Source: Mycobacterium malmoense (GTDB lineage: Bacteria > Actinomycetota > Actinomycetes > Mycobacteriales > Mycobacteriaceae). Taken from it: a DNA stretch of 64,000 nt. The notes beneath the pieces were generated by a model. That model made no database searches, was not told the origin of the DNA, and worked only from the letters and a program-made list of their open reading frames with translations. The DNA is taken from NCBI RefSeq assembly GCF_019645855.1, contig NZ_CP080999.1, positions 2,108,001 to 2,172,000 of the forward strand, in the 5' to 3' direction. Below are positions 19,909 through 27,752 of this stretch, piece after piece. Position 1 is the stretch's first letter. Every line of letters starts with the position of its first letter. The position numbers and the translations under genes are program-made.

Positions 19909-21930
19909 GTGACGCGGACCGGTGCCGCACGCACGCCCGCCTGCGGGGCGCCGATCGCCCGGGTGCTGCCCATGCTGTCGGTGCCGCACCTGGATCGCGA
20001 GTTCGACTACCTGGTGTCGGCCGAGCAGTCCGGCGATGCCCAGCCCGGGGTGCGGGTGCGGGTCCGGTTCCACGGCCGGCTGGTCGACGGGTTCGTGTTG
20101 GAGCGGCGCGATGACACCGACCACACCGGCAAACTGGGCTGGCTCGACCGCGTCGTGTCGCCCGAACCGGTGCTCACCGCGGAAATCCGTCGGCTGGTCG
20201 ACGCGGTCGCGGCGCGCTACGCCGGGACCCGGCCGGACGTGTTGCGGCTGGCGGTGCCGCCCCGACACGCCAGGGTGGAGCGGGAACCCGCGGCGATCCT
20301 TCCGCTGCCGGTCGTCAAGCCGGTCGATCCGTCGGGCTGGGACGTTTACGGCCGCGGCGGGCAGTTCCTGGCCGCGCTGGCCGAGTCCCGCGCCGCCCGG
20401 GCCGTCTGGCAGGCGCTACCGGGCGAGCAGTGGGCGGACCGGCTCGCCGAGGCCGCCGCGCAAACCGTCCGGACGGGACGCTCCGCGCTGGCAATCGTGC
20501 CCGATCAGCGGGATCTGGACGCGCTGTGGCGGGCCGCGACGGCCCACGTCGACGCCAACAGCGTGGTAGCGCTGTCGGCGGGGCTCGGGCCGGCCGCCCG
20601 CTACCGGCGTTGGCTTGCGGCGCTGCGGGGCGCGGCGCGGTTGGTGATCGGCACCCGCAGTGCGGTGTTCGCGCCGCTGAGCGACCTGGGATTGGTCATG
20701 GTGTGGGCCGACGCCGACGACACCCTGGCCGAGCCGCGGGCGCCGTACCCGCATGCCCGCGAGGTGGCGATGCTGCGGGCGCACCAGGCGCAATGCGCGG
20801 CGCTGATCGGTGGCTACGCGAGGACCGCCGAGGCCCAGGTATTGGTGCGCGGCGGGTGGGCGCACGACATCGTCGCGGCACGGCCAGTGGTGCGGGCCCG
20901 CACGCCGCGGGTGGTCGCGCTCGACGACAGCGGATACGCCGAGGAACGCGACCCGGCGGCGCGCACCGCGCGGCTTCCGTCCATCGCGCTGCGCACGGCT
21001 CGCTCGGCGCTGGAGACCGGGGCGCCGGTGCTGGTGCAGGTGCCGCGGCGCGGGTATGTGCCTTCGCTGGCCTGCGCGCGTTGCCGCGCCATCGTCCGCT
21101 GCCGGCACTGCACCGGTCCGCTGTCGCTGCAGGAGCGGGGCGCCCTCGGTGCCGTCTGCCGCTGGTGCGGCCGGGTGGACCCGACGCTGCGGTGCGCGCG
21201 CTGCGGATCGGACGCGGTGCGCGCGGTGGTCGTCGGGGCCCGGCGGACGGCCGAAGAGCTCGGCCGGGCGTTCGCCGGCACGGCGGTCATCACCTCGGCG
21301 GGCGACGCCATCGTGCCGGAGGTCGCCGCCCGGCCGGCCCTGGTCGTCGCCACGCCGGGTGCCGAACCCCGCGCGGCGGGCGGCTACGGGGCGGCCCTGC
21401 TGCTCGACACGTGGGCGCTGCTGGGCCGGCAGGATTTGCGCGCGGCCGAGGACGCGCTGTGGCGCTGGATGACCGCGGCCGCCCTGGTGCGTGCCCGCGG
21501 CGACGGCGGCGTGGTGCTGGTGGTCGCCGAATCGTCCATTCCCACAGTGCAATCGCTGATCCGGTGGGACCCCGTGGGGCATGCGGAAGCCGAGCTCACC
21601 GCCCGCACCGAGGTCGGCCTGCCGCCCGGTGTGCACATGGCGGCCGTCGACGGCAGCTACGAGGCCGTGATGGCTCTGCTCGACGAGGCGCGGTTGCCCG
21701 ACCAGGACGCCTTGCAAGCCGACCTGCTCGGCCCGGTGGACCTGCCGCCCGGGGTGCGCCGTCCCGTCGGGACCCCCGCCGACGCGCCGGCCATCAGGAT
21801 GCTAGTCCGGGTCCGCCGCGAGCACGGCCTGGCGCTGGCGGCGGCGCTGCGCCGCGGCGTGGGCGTGCTCAGCGCCCGGCAAAACCACGAACCGGTCCGG
21901 GTCCAGATGGACTCGCTGCATATCGGATAG
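19909..21930 (+). CDS. priA: Primosomal replication-restart protein PriA (actinobacterial, Walker A lost)
   Basis: A 673-residue PriA. The N-terminal 3' DNA-binding domain begins ARVLPMLSVPHLDREFDYLV. The zinc-binding region has paired cysteines at CARCRAIVRCRHC and CRWCGRVDPTLRCARCGS. In E. coli PriA the helicase part has a GKT Walker A loop; here the corresponding segment reads QALPGEQWADRLAEAAAQTV with no GKT, and no DEAH box is visible. This matches other actinobacterial PriA proteins, thought to lack helicase activity. It probably recognises stalled forks and recruits other factors. GTG start at 19909. Confidence 0.93.
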   Translation: MTRTGAARTPACGAPIARVLPMLSVPHLDREFDYLVSAEQSGDAQPGVRVRVRFHGRLVDGFVLERRDDTDHTGKLGWLDRVVSPEPVLTAEIRRLVDAVAARYAGTRPDVLRLAVPPRHARVEREPAAILPLPVVKPVDPSGWDVYGRGGQFLAALAESRAARAVWQALPGEQWADRLAEAAAQTVRTGRSALAIVPDQRDLDALWRAATAHVDANSVVALSAGLGPAARYRRWLAALRGAARLVIGTRSAVFAPLSDLGLVMVWADADDTLAEPRAPYPHAREVAMLRAHQAQCAALIGGYARTAEAQVLVRGGWAHDIVAARPVVRARTPRVVALDDSGYAEERDPAARTARLPSIALRTARSALETGAPVLVQVPRRGYVPSLACARCRAIVRCRHCTGPLSLQERGALGAVCRWCGRVDPTLRCARCGSDAVRAVVVGARRTAEELGRAFAGTAVITSAGDAIVPEVAARPALVVATPGAEPRAAGGYGAALLLDTWALLGRQDLRAAEDALWRWMTAAALVRARGDGGVVLVVAESSIPTVQSLIRWDPVGHAEAELTARTEVGLPPGVHMAAVDGSYEAVMALLDEARLPDQDALQADLLGPVDLPPGVRRPVGTPADAPAIRMLVRVRREHGLALAAALRRGVGVLSARQNHEPVRVQMDSLHIG

Positions 21931-22075
21931 CCGGCCGCACCCAACCATGTCCCGCAACGATAGTTTTCGTGGGAAACAATTCCTGGATACGACATTAAGG
22001 CTTGTTACACTTTCTACGCCTTAGCCCGCTAATGGCTCGAGACGGCCCAGGGAAAGCCTGGAGGAGGGGCGCGCG

Positions 22076-22564
22076 ATGGCCGCGGACAACGCGACGACAG
22101 CTGACGAGTCACTCGATGTGATCACCGACGCGCTGCTGACGGCCTCCCGGTTGCTGGTGGCCATCTCGGCTCGCTCGATCGGGCAGGTCGACGAGACCAT
22201 CACCATTCCGCAGTTCCGGACCCTGGTGCTCCTGTTCAACCGGGGTCCGGTCAACCTGGCCACGCTGGCCGGCCTGCTGGGCGTGCAGCCGTCGGCCACC
22301 GGCCGGATGGTCGACCGGCTCGTCGCCGCCGGTCTGATCGACCGCCTGCCACACCCGACTTCCCGGCGCGAGCTGCTCGCCGCGCTGACCAAGCGTGGAC
22401 GCGAGGTCGTTCTCCGGGTCACCGCGCACCGGCGTGCCGAGATCGCTGCCATCGTGGAGCAGATGCCGCGCCCGGAGCGCCATGGGCTGGTGCGGGCCCT
22501 CACGGCGTTCACCGCCGCCGGCGGTGAACCCGACGTCCACCTGGACGCGGATATCGATCTCTAG
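22076..22564 (+). CDS. MarR-family transcription regulator (Rv1404-like)
   Basis: A 162-residue winged-helix protein. The recognition region LATLAGLLGVQPSATGRMVDRLVAAGLIDR is followed by the wing PTSRRELLAALTKRG. GGAGG lies about 12 nt before the ATG. It is convergent with a methyltransferase gene. In M. tuberculosis the orthologue Rv1404 represses Rv1405c and helps adaptation to acid, so the partner at 22624-23457 is the likely target. An AT-rich region at 21955-22015 probably holds its promoter. Confidence 0.9.
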   Translation: MAADNATTADESLDVITDALLTASRLLVAISARSIGQVDETITIPQFRTLVLLFNRGPVNLATLAGLLGVQPSATGRMVDRLVAAGLIDRLPHPTSRRELLAALTKRGREVVLRVTAHRRAEIAAIVEQMPRPERHGLVRALTAFTAAGGEPDVHLDADIDL

Positions 22565-22585
22565 TTATCTTTTAGTCGTCGGGAC

Positions 22586-22615
22586 CCGTGCCGGGCTGGG
22601 GGCGGCCCGGCACGG
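22586..22615. terminator. Bidirectional hairpin between the MarR gene and the convergent methyltransferase gene
   Basis: A perfect 11-bp stem, CCGTGCCGGGC (22586-22596) and GCCCGGCACGG (22605-22615), has an 8-nt loop. It lies 22 nt after one stop codon and 9 nt before the other. There is no T-run, as is usual for mycobacterial terminators. Confidence 0.75.
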
Positions 22616-22623
22616 ATCCTGAC

Positions 22624-23457
22624 TCACCGTTTGGCCTGCTTTTCCGCGGTGACCAGCAGGTACTCCCAGTGCATGGAGCCGTTGGTCAGGTACTGTTGCG
22701 CGAGCTCGACGAGCTGGGCGTCGAGTTCGGCGGCCAGCACCCGATTGTGGCCGATGTTCGCGTACGCCTCGATCGTCGGGCCGTAGTGATTCTTGAAGTA
22801 GTCGTGCACGGCCTCGGCGCTGTCGAACCGGTTCACCTCCAAATTGCCCCGCAGGGTCGCGATGCGGCCGACCCTTCCGCGCAGCAGCCCGGCCACATAG
22901 CCCTCACGCCCCCATAGCGCCGCCGGGGGCACGGCCGGTGACAGGCTCGGACGGTATGGCCTGATGGTGGCCAGCATCCGGCCGAAGAACCCTTCCGGGG
23001 TCCAGCTGATCACCCCGATCGTCCCGCCCGGCCGGCAGACCCTGGCCAGCTCGTCGGCCGCGCGCCGATGGTCCGGCGCGAACTGCACGCCGATCGCCGA
23101 CATCACGATGTCGAACTCGCCGTCGCCAAACGGCAGCGCGTGCGCGTTGGCTTCCCGGTAGTCGAGCGTCAACCCCTGTGCCGCGGCCCTGGCCTGGGAC
23201 CGCCGCAGCAGCTCGGGTGTGAGGTCGGTGGAAACGACGTCGGCGCCCGCCGCCGCCGCGGGCAGCGAGATGTTGCCCGAGCCGGCGGCCACGTCGAGCA
23301 CGCGAACGCCCGGCGCGATGCCCGTGGCCTTGACCAGCACCGGGCCCAGCGGGGCCATCACTTCCTCGGCCATCAGGGCGTAGTCGCCCAGCGCCCACAT
23401 CGCTCGGTGCGTGGCCGCCAGCCGATGGTCGTCGCGTACGGGTGTGTCGAGAGTCAT
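22624..23457 (-). CDS. Class I SAM-dependent methyltransferase (Rv1405c-like)
   Basis: A 277-residue protein with SAM motif I VLDVAAGSGNISLPAA and motifs DVVSTDLTPELL and GEFDIVMSAIGVQFAP, as in UbiE/COQ5-like enzymes. The start at 23457 (MTLDTPVRDD) is chosen because GGAGGT lies 5 nt upstream; an ATG at 23490 lacks this. The M. tuberculosis orthologue is induced by acid through Rv1404. The substrate is unknown, possibly a lipid or quinone by family resemblance. Confidence 0.85.
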   Translation of the reverse strand: MTLDTPVRDDHRLAATHRAMWALGDYALMAEEVMAPLGPVLVKATGIAPGVRVLDVAAGSGNISLPAAAAGADVVSTDLTPELLRRSQARAAAQGLTLDYREANAHALPFGDGEFDIVMSAIGVQFAPDHRRAADELARVCRPGGTIGVISWTPEGFFGRMLATIRPYRPSLSPAVPPAALWGREGYVAGLLRGRVGRIATLRGNLEVNRFDSAEAVHDYFKNHYGPTIEAYANIGHNRVLAAELDAQLVELAQQYLTNGSMHWEYLLVTAEKQAKR

Positions 23458-23547
23458 CAGACCTCCTTCAGTAAGGAATGGGCTGCCCACTCGACCTCGT
23501 TGTCGTCAGCACGGCAGTGCGATACGTGGCCATAAACTATGACCTCA

Positions 23548-23572
23548 AGCAATAGTATGCATTAGCAATAGT
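23548..23572. promoter_or_regulatory. Two AGCAATAGT direct repeats upstream of the methyltransferase and fmt genes
   Basis: AGCAATAGT occurs at 23548-23556 and 23564-23572, separated by a palindromic ATGCAT-containing spacer, in the most AT-rich part of the divergent intergenic region. This is a plausible site for the MarR regulator, but the assignment is inference from position only. Confidence 0.35.
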
Positions 23573-23639
23573 GTACGCGTGCAGTTCGAGACCGCTCCGG
23601 CATGTCGGGCCGGGGTCCGGCGCTTCCTAGACTGTGCCC

Positions 23640-24572
23640 GTGCGTCTCGTCTTCGCCGGCACCCCCGAACCCGCGCTGCCCGCGCTGCGGCGCCTCACCG
23701 ACTCGCCCCGGCACGAGGTGATCGCCGTGCTCACCCGGCCCGACGCGGCCGGCGGCCGGCGCGGCAAGCCGGAGCCCTCGCCGGTGGCCCGCGAGGCCCT
23801 CGACCGTGGCATCCCGGTGCTGCGGCCGGCCCGGCCGAACTCGGCGGAGTTCGTCGCCGAGCTGTCGGAGCTGGCGCCGGACTGCTGCGCGGTCGTGGCC
23901 TATGGCGCGTTGCTGCGCGACGACCTGCTCGCGGTGCCCCCGCACGGCTGGATCAACCTGCACTTCTCGCTGCTGCCCGCCTGGCGGGGCGCGGCGCCGG
24001 TGCAGGCCGCGATCGCCGCGGGGGACACCATCACCGGGGCCACCACCTTCCGGATCGAGCCGAGCCTGGACTCCGGACCGGTCTACGGCGTCGTCACCGA
24101 GACGATCCGGCCGACCGACACCGCGGGCGATCTTCTTGAGCGGCTTGCCCTTTCGGGGGCGGTACTGCTGTCGACCACGCTGGACGGCATCGCCGACGGA
24201 ACGCTGACGCCACGACCGCAACCGGCCGACGGGGTCAGCATCGCGCCGAAGGTCACCGTCGAGCAGGCCCGGGTGCGCTGGGACCTGCCGGCGCCGGTGG
24301 TGGAGCGCCGGATCCGTGCCGTCACACCCAACCCGGGCGCCTGGACGCTCGTCGGTGACCTGCGCGTCAAACTCGGAGCGGTGCACCTCGATCCGGCGGC
24401 ACCAAAACCCTTGCCGCCCGGTGCTATTCACGTGGACCGCCAAAGCGTGTGGATCGGCACCGGCTCGGATCCGGTGCGGCTGGGCCAAATCCAGCCGCCC
24501 GGAAAGAAATTCATGGACGCCGCCGACTGGGCGCGGGGCGCCCGGCTCGACCCCGCCGCGCGGGCGTCATGA
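23640..24572 (+). CDS. fmt: Methionyl-tRNA formyltransferase
   Basis: It formylates initiator Met-tRNA using 10-formyl-tetrahydrofolate. The protein has 310 residues. The N-terminal catalytic domain carries the folate-site sequence HGWINLHFSLLPAWRGAAPVQAAI, and the C-terminal OB-like tRNA-binding domain ends LGQIQPPGKKFMDAADWARG. Two in-frame GTG codons (23634, 23640) are possible; the second gives the family-like MRLVFAGTPEPA. Its TGA overlaps the rsmB ATG. Confidence 0.95.
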   Translation: MRLVFAGTPEPALPALRRLTDSPRHEVIAVLTRPDAAGGRRGKPEPSPVAREALDRGIPVLRPARPNSAEFVAELSELAPDCCAVVAYGALLRDDLLAVPPHGWINLHFSLLPAWRGAAPVQAAIAAGDTITGATTFRIEPSLDSGPVYGVVTETIRPTDTAGDLLERLALSGAVLLSTTLDGIADGTLTPRPQPADGVSIAPKVTVEQARVRWDLPAPVVERRIRAVTPNPGAWTLVGDLRVKLGAVHLDPAAPKPLPPGAIHVDRQSVWIGTGSDPVRLGQIQPPGKKFMDAADWARGARLDPAARAS

Positions 24573-25942
24573 GCGCCACATCGCGCAGGCGGCGGCCGCT
24601 GGACCCGGCCCGCGCCGCCGCGTTCCAGGTGCTCCGGGCTGTCAGCGAGCGCGACGCGTACGCCAACCTCGCCCTGCCCGCGCTGCTGCGAGAACGCGGA
24701 ATCACCGGCCGCGACGCCGCTTTCGCGACCGAGCTGACCTACGGCACCTGCCGAACCCGGGGCCTGCTCGACGCGATCATCGGCGCGGCCGCCCGCCGCC
24801 CGCCGGAGGCCATCGACCCGGTGCTGCTCGACCTGCTCCGGCTCGGCGCGTACCAGCTGCTGCGCACCCGGGTCGACGCCCACGCCGCGGTGTCCACCAC
24901 GGTCGAGCAGGCGGGAATCGAATTCGATTCGGCGCGAGCGGGTTTCGTCAACGGTGTGCTGCGCACCATCGCCGGCCGAGACGAGAAGTCCTGGGTCGAC
25001 GAGCTGGCCCCCGACCCGTCGCGGGATCCGATCGGGCACGCCGCGTTCGTGCACGCCCATCCGCGCTGGATCGCCCAGGCCTTCGCCGACGCGCTGGGCG
25101 CGGCCGCGACGGAGCTCGACGCGGTGCTGGCCAGCGACGACGAACGCCCCCAGGTGCACCTGGCGGCGCGCCCCGGAGCGCTGACCGCCGCCGAGCTGGC
25201 CGACGCGGTGGGCGGCACCGTCGGCCGTTATTCGCCGTATGCGGTGTACCTGCCGGGCGGTGACCCCGGGCGACTGGCGCCCGTGCGCGACGGCGCCGCG
25301 CTGGTCCAGGACGAGGGCAGCCAGCTGGTGGCCCGGGCGCTGACGCTGGCGCCGGTCGACGGCGATACCGGGCGCTGGCTGGACCTGTGCGCCGGGCCGG
25401 GCGGCAAGACCGCGCTGCTGGCCGCGCTGGGCGTTAACGCCGGGGCCCGGGTGACGGCGGTGGAGCCGTCGCCGCGCCGCGCCGACCTCGTCGTGGAAAA
25501 CACCCGCGGGCTGCCGGTCGACGTGCTGCGGGTCGACGGGCGGCACACCGGTCTCGAGCCGGGCTTCGACCGGGTGCTTGTCGACGCCCCCTGCACCGGG
25601 CTGGGCGCGCTGCGCCGCCGGCCCGAGGCCCGGTGGCGGCGCCAGCCGGCCGACGTGCCGGCGCTGGCCAAGCTGCAGCGCGAGCTGCTGGCCGCCGCGA
25701 TCGCGCTGACCCGGCCCGGCGGCGTGGTGCTGTACGCGACCTGTTCGCCGCACCTCGTCGAAACCGTCGGCGTGGTCGGCGACGCGCTGCGCCGCCACCC
25801 GGTGTGCGCGCTGGATGCCCGCCCGCTGTTCGAGCCCGTGAGCCTGGGGGAGGGCCCAGCTGAGGGCTCAGTGCAGCTCTGGCCGCATCGGCACGGCACC
25901 GACGCCATGTTCGCGGCTGCGCTGCGCCGCTTGGGGGCGTAG
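24569..25942 (+). CDS. rsmB: 16S rRNA (cytosine-5) methyltransferase RsmB
   Basis: A 457-residue enzyme predicted to methylate C967 (E. coli numbering) of 16S rRNA. It has an N-terminal NusB-like RNA-binding domain (residues ~10-140, AFQVLRAVSERDAYANLALP) and a C-terminal SAM domain with LDLCAGPGGKTALLAALG. The two motif cysteines are in VDAPCTGLGALRRRPEARWR and YATCSPHLVET. It is called fmu in mycobacterial annotation. It overlaps fmt by 4 nt, a conserved pairing. Confidence 0.94.
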   Translation: MSATSRRRRPLDPARAAAFQVLRAVSERDAYANLALPALLRERGITGRDAAFATELTYGTCRTRGLLDAIIGAAARRPPEAIDPVLLDLLRLGAYQLLRTRVDAHAAVSTTVEQAGIEFDSARAGFVNGVLRTIAGRDEKSWVDELAPDPSRDPIGHAAFVHAHPRWIAQAFADALGAAATELDAVLASDDERPQVHLAARPGALTAAELADAVGGTVGRYSPYAVYLPGGDPGRLAPVRDGAALVQDEGSQLVARALTLAPVDGDTGRWLDLCAGPGGKTALLAALGVNAGARVTAVEPSPRRADLVVENTRGLPVDVLRVDGRHTGLEPGFDRVLVDAPCTGLGALRRRPEARWRRQPADVPALAKLQRELLAAAIALTRPGGVVLYATCSPHLVETVGVVGDALRRHPVCALDARPLFEPVSLGEGPAEGSVQLWPHRHGTDAMFAAALRRLGA

Positions 25943-26028
25943 CAAGGCCGCGACTCAAAGGACTTGGCCGCGGCTGCGCTGCGCCGCCTGACGTGAGCTT
26001 GGCCGCCGGGCTGCGTAGTCTGTCGCTC

Positions 26029-26727
26029 ATGCCACGCAGCACGGGACCGTCAAAGGGGCCGCTGATCGCCCCGTCGCTCCTGGCCGCCGATTTCGCCCGG
26101 CTCGCCGACGAAGCGGACGCCGTGGCCGGCGCCGACTGGTTGCACGTCGACGTGATGGACAACCATTTCGTGCCGAACCTGACCATCGGCCTGCCGGTGG
26201 TGGAGAGCCTGCTGGCCGCCACCACCATCCCGATCGATTGCCACCTGATGATCGAAAACCCCGACCGCTGGGCACCCCCGTACGCCGAGGCGGGCGCGCA
26301 CAACGTCACCTTCCACGCGGAGGCCACCGACAACCCGGTCGGGGTGGCCCGCGACATCCGCGCCGCCGGCGCCAAGGTGGGGATCAGCGTCAAGCCGGGA
26401 ACCCCGCTGGAGCCCTACCTGGACATCCTGGCGCACTTCGACACCCTGCTCATCATGTCGGTGGAGCCCGGTTTCGGCGGCCAGAGCTTCATCCCTGACG
26501 TGCTGAGCAAGGTCCGCACCGCGCGCAAGTTGATCGAGGCGGGGGAGCTGACGATCCTGGTCGAAATCGACGGCGGCATCAACGAAGACACCATCGAGCA
26601 AGCCGCCGAGGCCGGCGTCGACTGCTTCGTCGCCGGGTCGGCGGTGTACGGCGCGGAGGACCCGAAGGCCGCGGTCGAGGCATTGCGGCGACAGGCCGCC
26701 GCGGCGTCGGCGCATCTACGCGCATGA
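26029..26727 (+). CDS. rpe: Ribulose-phosphate 3-epimerase
   Basis: A 232-residue TIM-barrel enzyme interconverting ribulose-5-phosphate and xylulose-5-phosphate. The start PLIAPSLLAADFARL, the metal-site segments LHVDVMDNHFVPN and DCHLMIENP, and the phosphate loop VEIDGGINEDT are all present. The ATG at 26029 gives the family N-terminus. Its stop overlaps the ribD ATG. As a source of ribulose-5-phosphate it sits logically beside riboflavin genes, because RibBA uses that sugar. Confidence 0.96.
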   Translation: MPRSTGPSKGPLIAPSLLAADFARLADEADAVAGADWLHVDVMDNHFVPNLTIGLPVVESLLAATTIPIDCHLMIENPDRWAPPYAEAGAHNVTFHAEATDNPVGVARDIRAAGAKVGISVKPGTPLEPYLDILAHFDTLLIMSVEPGFGGQSFIPDVLSKVRTARKLIEAGELTILVEIDGGINEDTIEQAAEAGVDCFVAGSAVYGAEDPKAAVEALRRQAAAASAHLRA

Positions 26728-27752
26728 ACCAACCCGAGTCGGTCAACAGCCTCGACGCGGCCATGCGTCTGGCGATCGAACATTCCTACAAGGCGAAGGG
26801 CACCACCTATCCGAATCCGCCGGTCGGATGCGTGATCGTCGACCCCCAGGGCCGGGTGGTTGGCGTCGGCGCCACCGAGCCCGCCGGCGGCGACCACGCC
26901 GAGGTGGTGGCGCTGCGCCGGGCCGGCGGTCTGGCGGCCGGCGGCATCGCCGTGATCACCCTCGAGCCGTGCAACCACTACGGCAAGACCCCGCCGTGCG
27001 TGAACGCCCTGATCGAGGCCAGGGTGGGCACGGTGATCTACGGGGTCGCCGACCCGAACGCCATCGCGGGCGGCGGCGGGGGCCGGCTGCAGGCGGCGGG
27101 CGTGCAGGTGCGGTCCGGCGTGCTGGCCGACCAGGTGGCGGCCGGGCCGCTGCGGGAATGGCTGCACAAGGTGCGGACTGGGCTGCCGCACGTGACGTGG
27201 AAGTACGCCAGCAGCGTCGACGGCCGCAGCGCCGCCGCCGACGGCTCCAGCCAGTGGATCTCCAGCGAGGCCTCCCGGTCAGACCTGCATCGCCGCCGCG
27301 CCATCGCCGACGCGATCGTGGTCGGCACCGGCACCGTGCTGGCCGACAACCCCGCGTTGACCGCCCGACTGGCCGACGGCTCGCTGGCCGAGCGGCAACC
27401 GCTGCGCGTGGTGGTGGGCATGCGCGAAATACCGCCGGAGGCAAGGGTTCTCAACGACGATTCGCGCACCATGGTGATTCGCACGCACGACCCCATGGAG
27501 GTGATCAAGGCGGTTTCCGACCGCACCGACGTGTTGCTGGAGGGCGGTCCCACCCTGGCCGGCGCCTTCCTGCGGGCCGGGGCGATCAACCGCATCCTGG
27601 TCTACGTCGCGCCGATCCTGCTGGGCGGCCCGGTCACCGCGGTCGACGACGTGGGGGTGCCCACCATTGCGCGGGCGTCGCGCTGGCAGTTCGACGGCAT
27701 TGACCGGGCCGGCCCCGACCTGATGCTCAGCCTGGTGCCGCGCGGCGGTTAG
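26724..27752 (+). CDS. ribD: Bifunctional riboflavin biosynthesis deaminase/reductase
   Basis: It converts the pyrimidine product of GTP cyclohydrolase II by deamination and side-chain reduction. The 342-residue protein has an N-terminal deaminase domain with zinc ligands in GGDHAEVVALRRAG and EPCNHYGKTPPC, and a C-terminal DHFR-like reductase domain beginning THVTWKYASSVDGRSAAADG-like (HVTWKYASSVDGRSAA). The ATG overlaps the rpe stop. Its TAG (27750-27752) overlaps the stop of the convergent P55 gene. It is called ribG in M. tuberculosis. Confidence 0.95.
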   Translation: MNQPESVNSLDAAMRLAIEHSYKAKGTTYPNPPVGCVIVDPQGRVVGVGATEPAGGDHAEVVALRRAGGLAAGGIAVITLEPCNHYGKTPPCVNALIEARVGTVIYGVADPNAIAGGGGGRLQAAGVQVRSGVLADQVAAGPLREWLHKVRTGLPHVTWKYASSVDGRSAAADGSSQWISSEASRSDLHRRRAIADAIVVGTGTVLADNPALTARLADGSLAERQPLRVVVGMREIPPEARVLNDDSRTMVIRTHDPMEVIKAVSDRTDVLLEGGPTLAGAFLRAGAINRILVYVAPILLGGPVTAVDDVGVPTIARASRWQFDGIDRAGPDLMLSLVPRGG

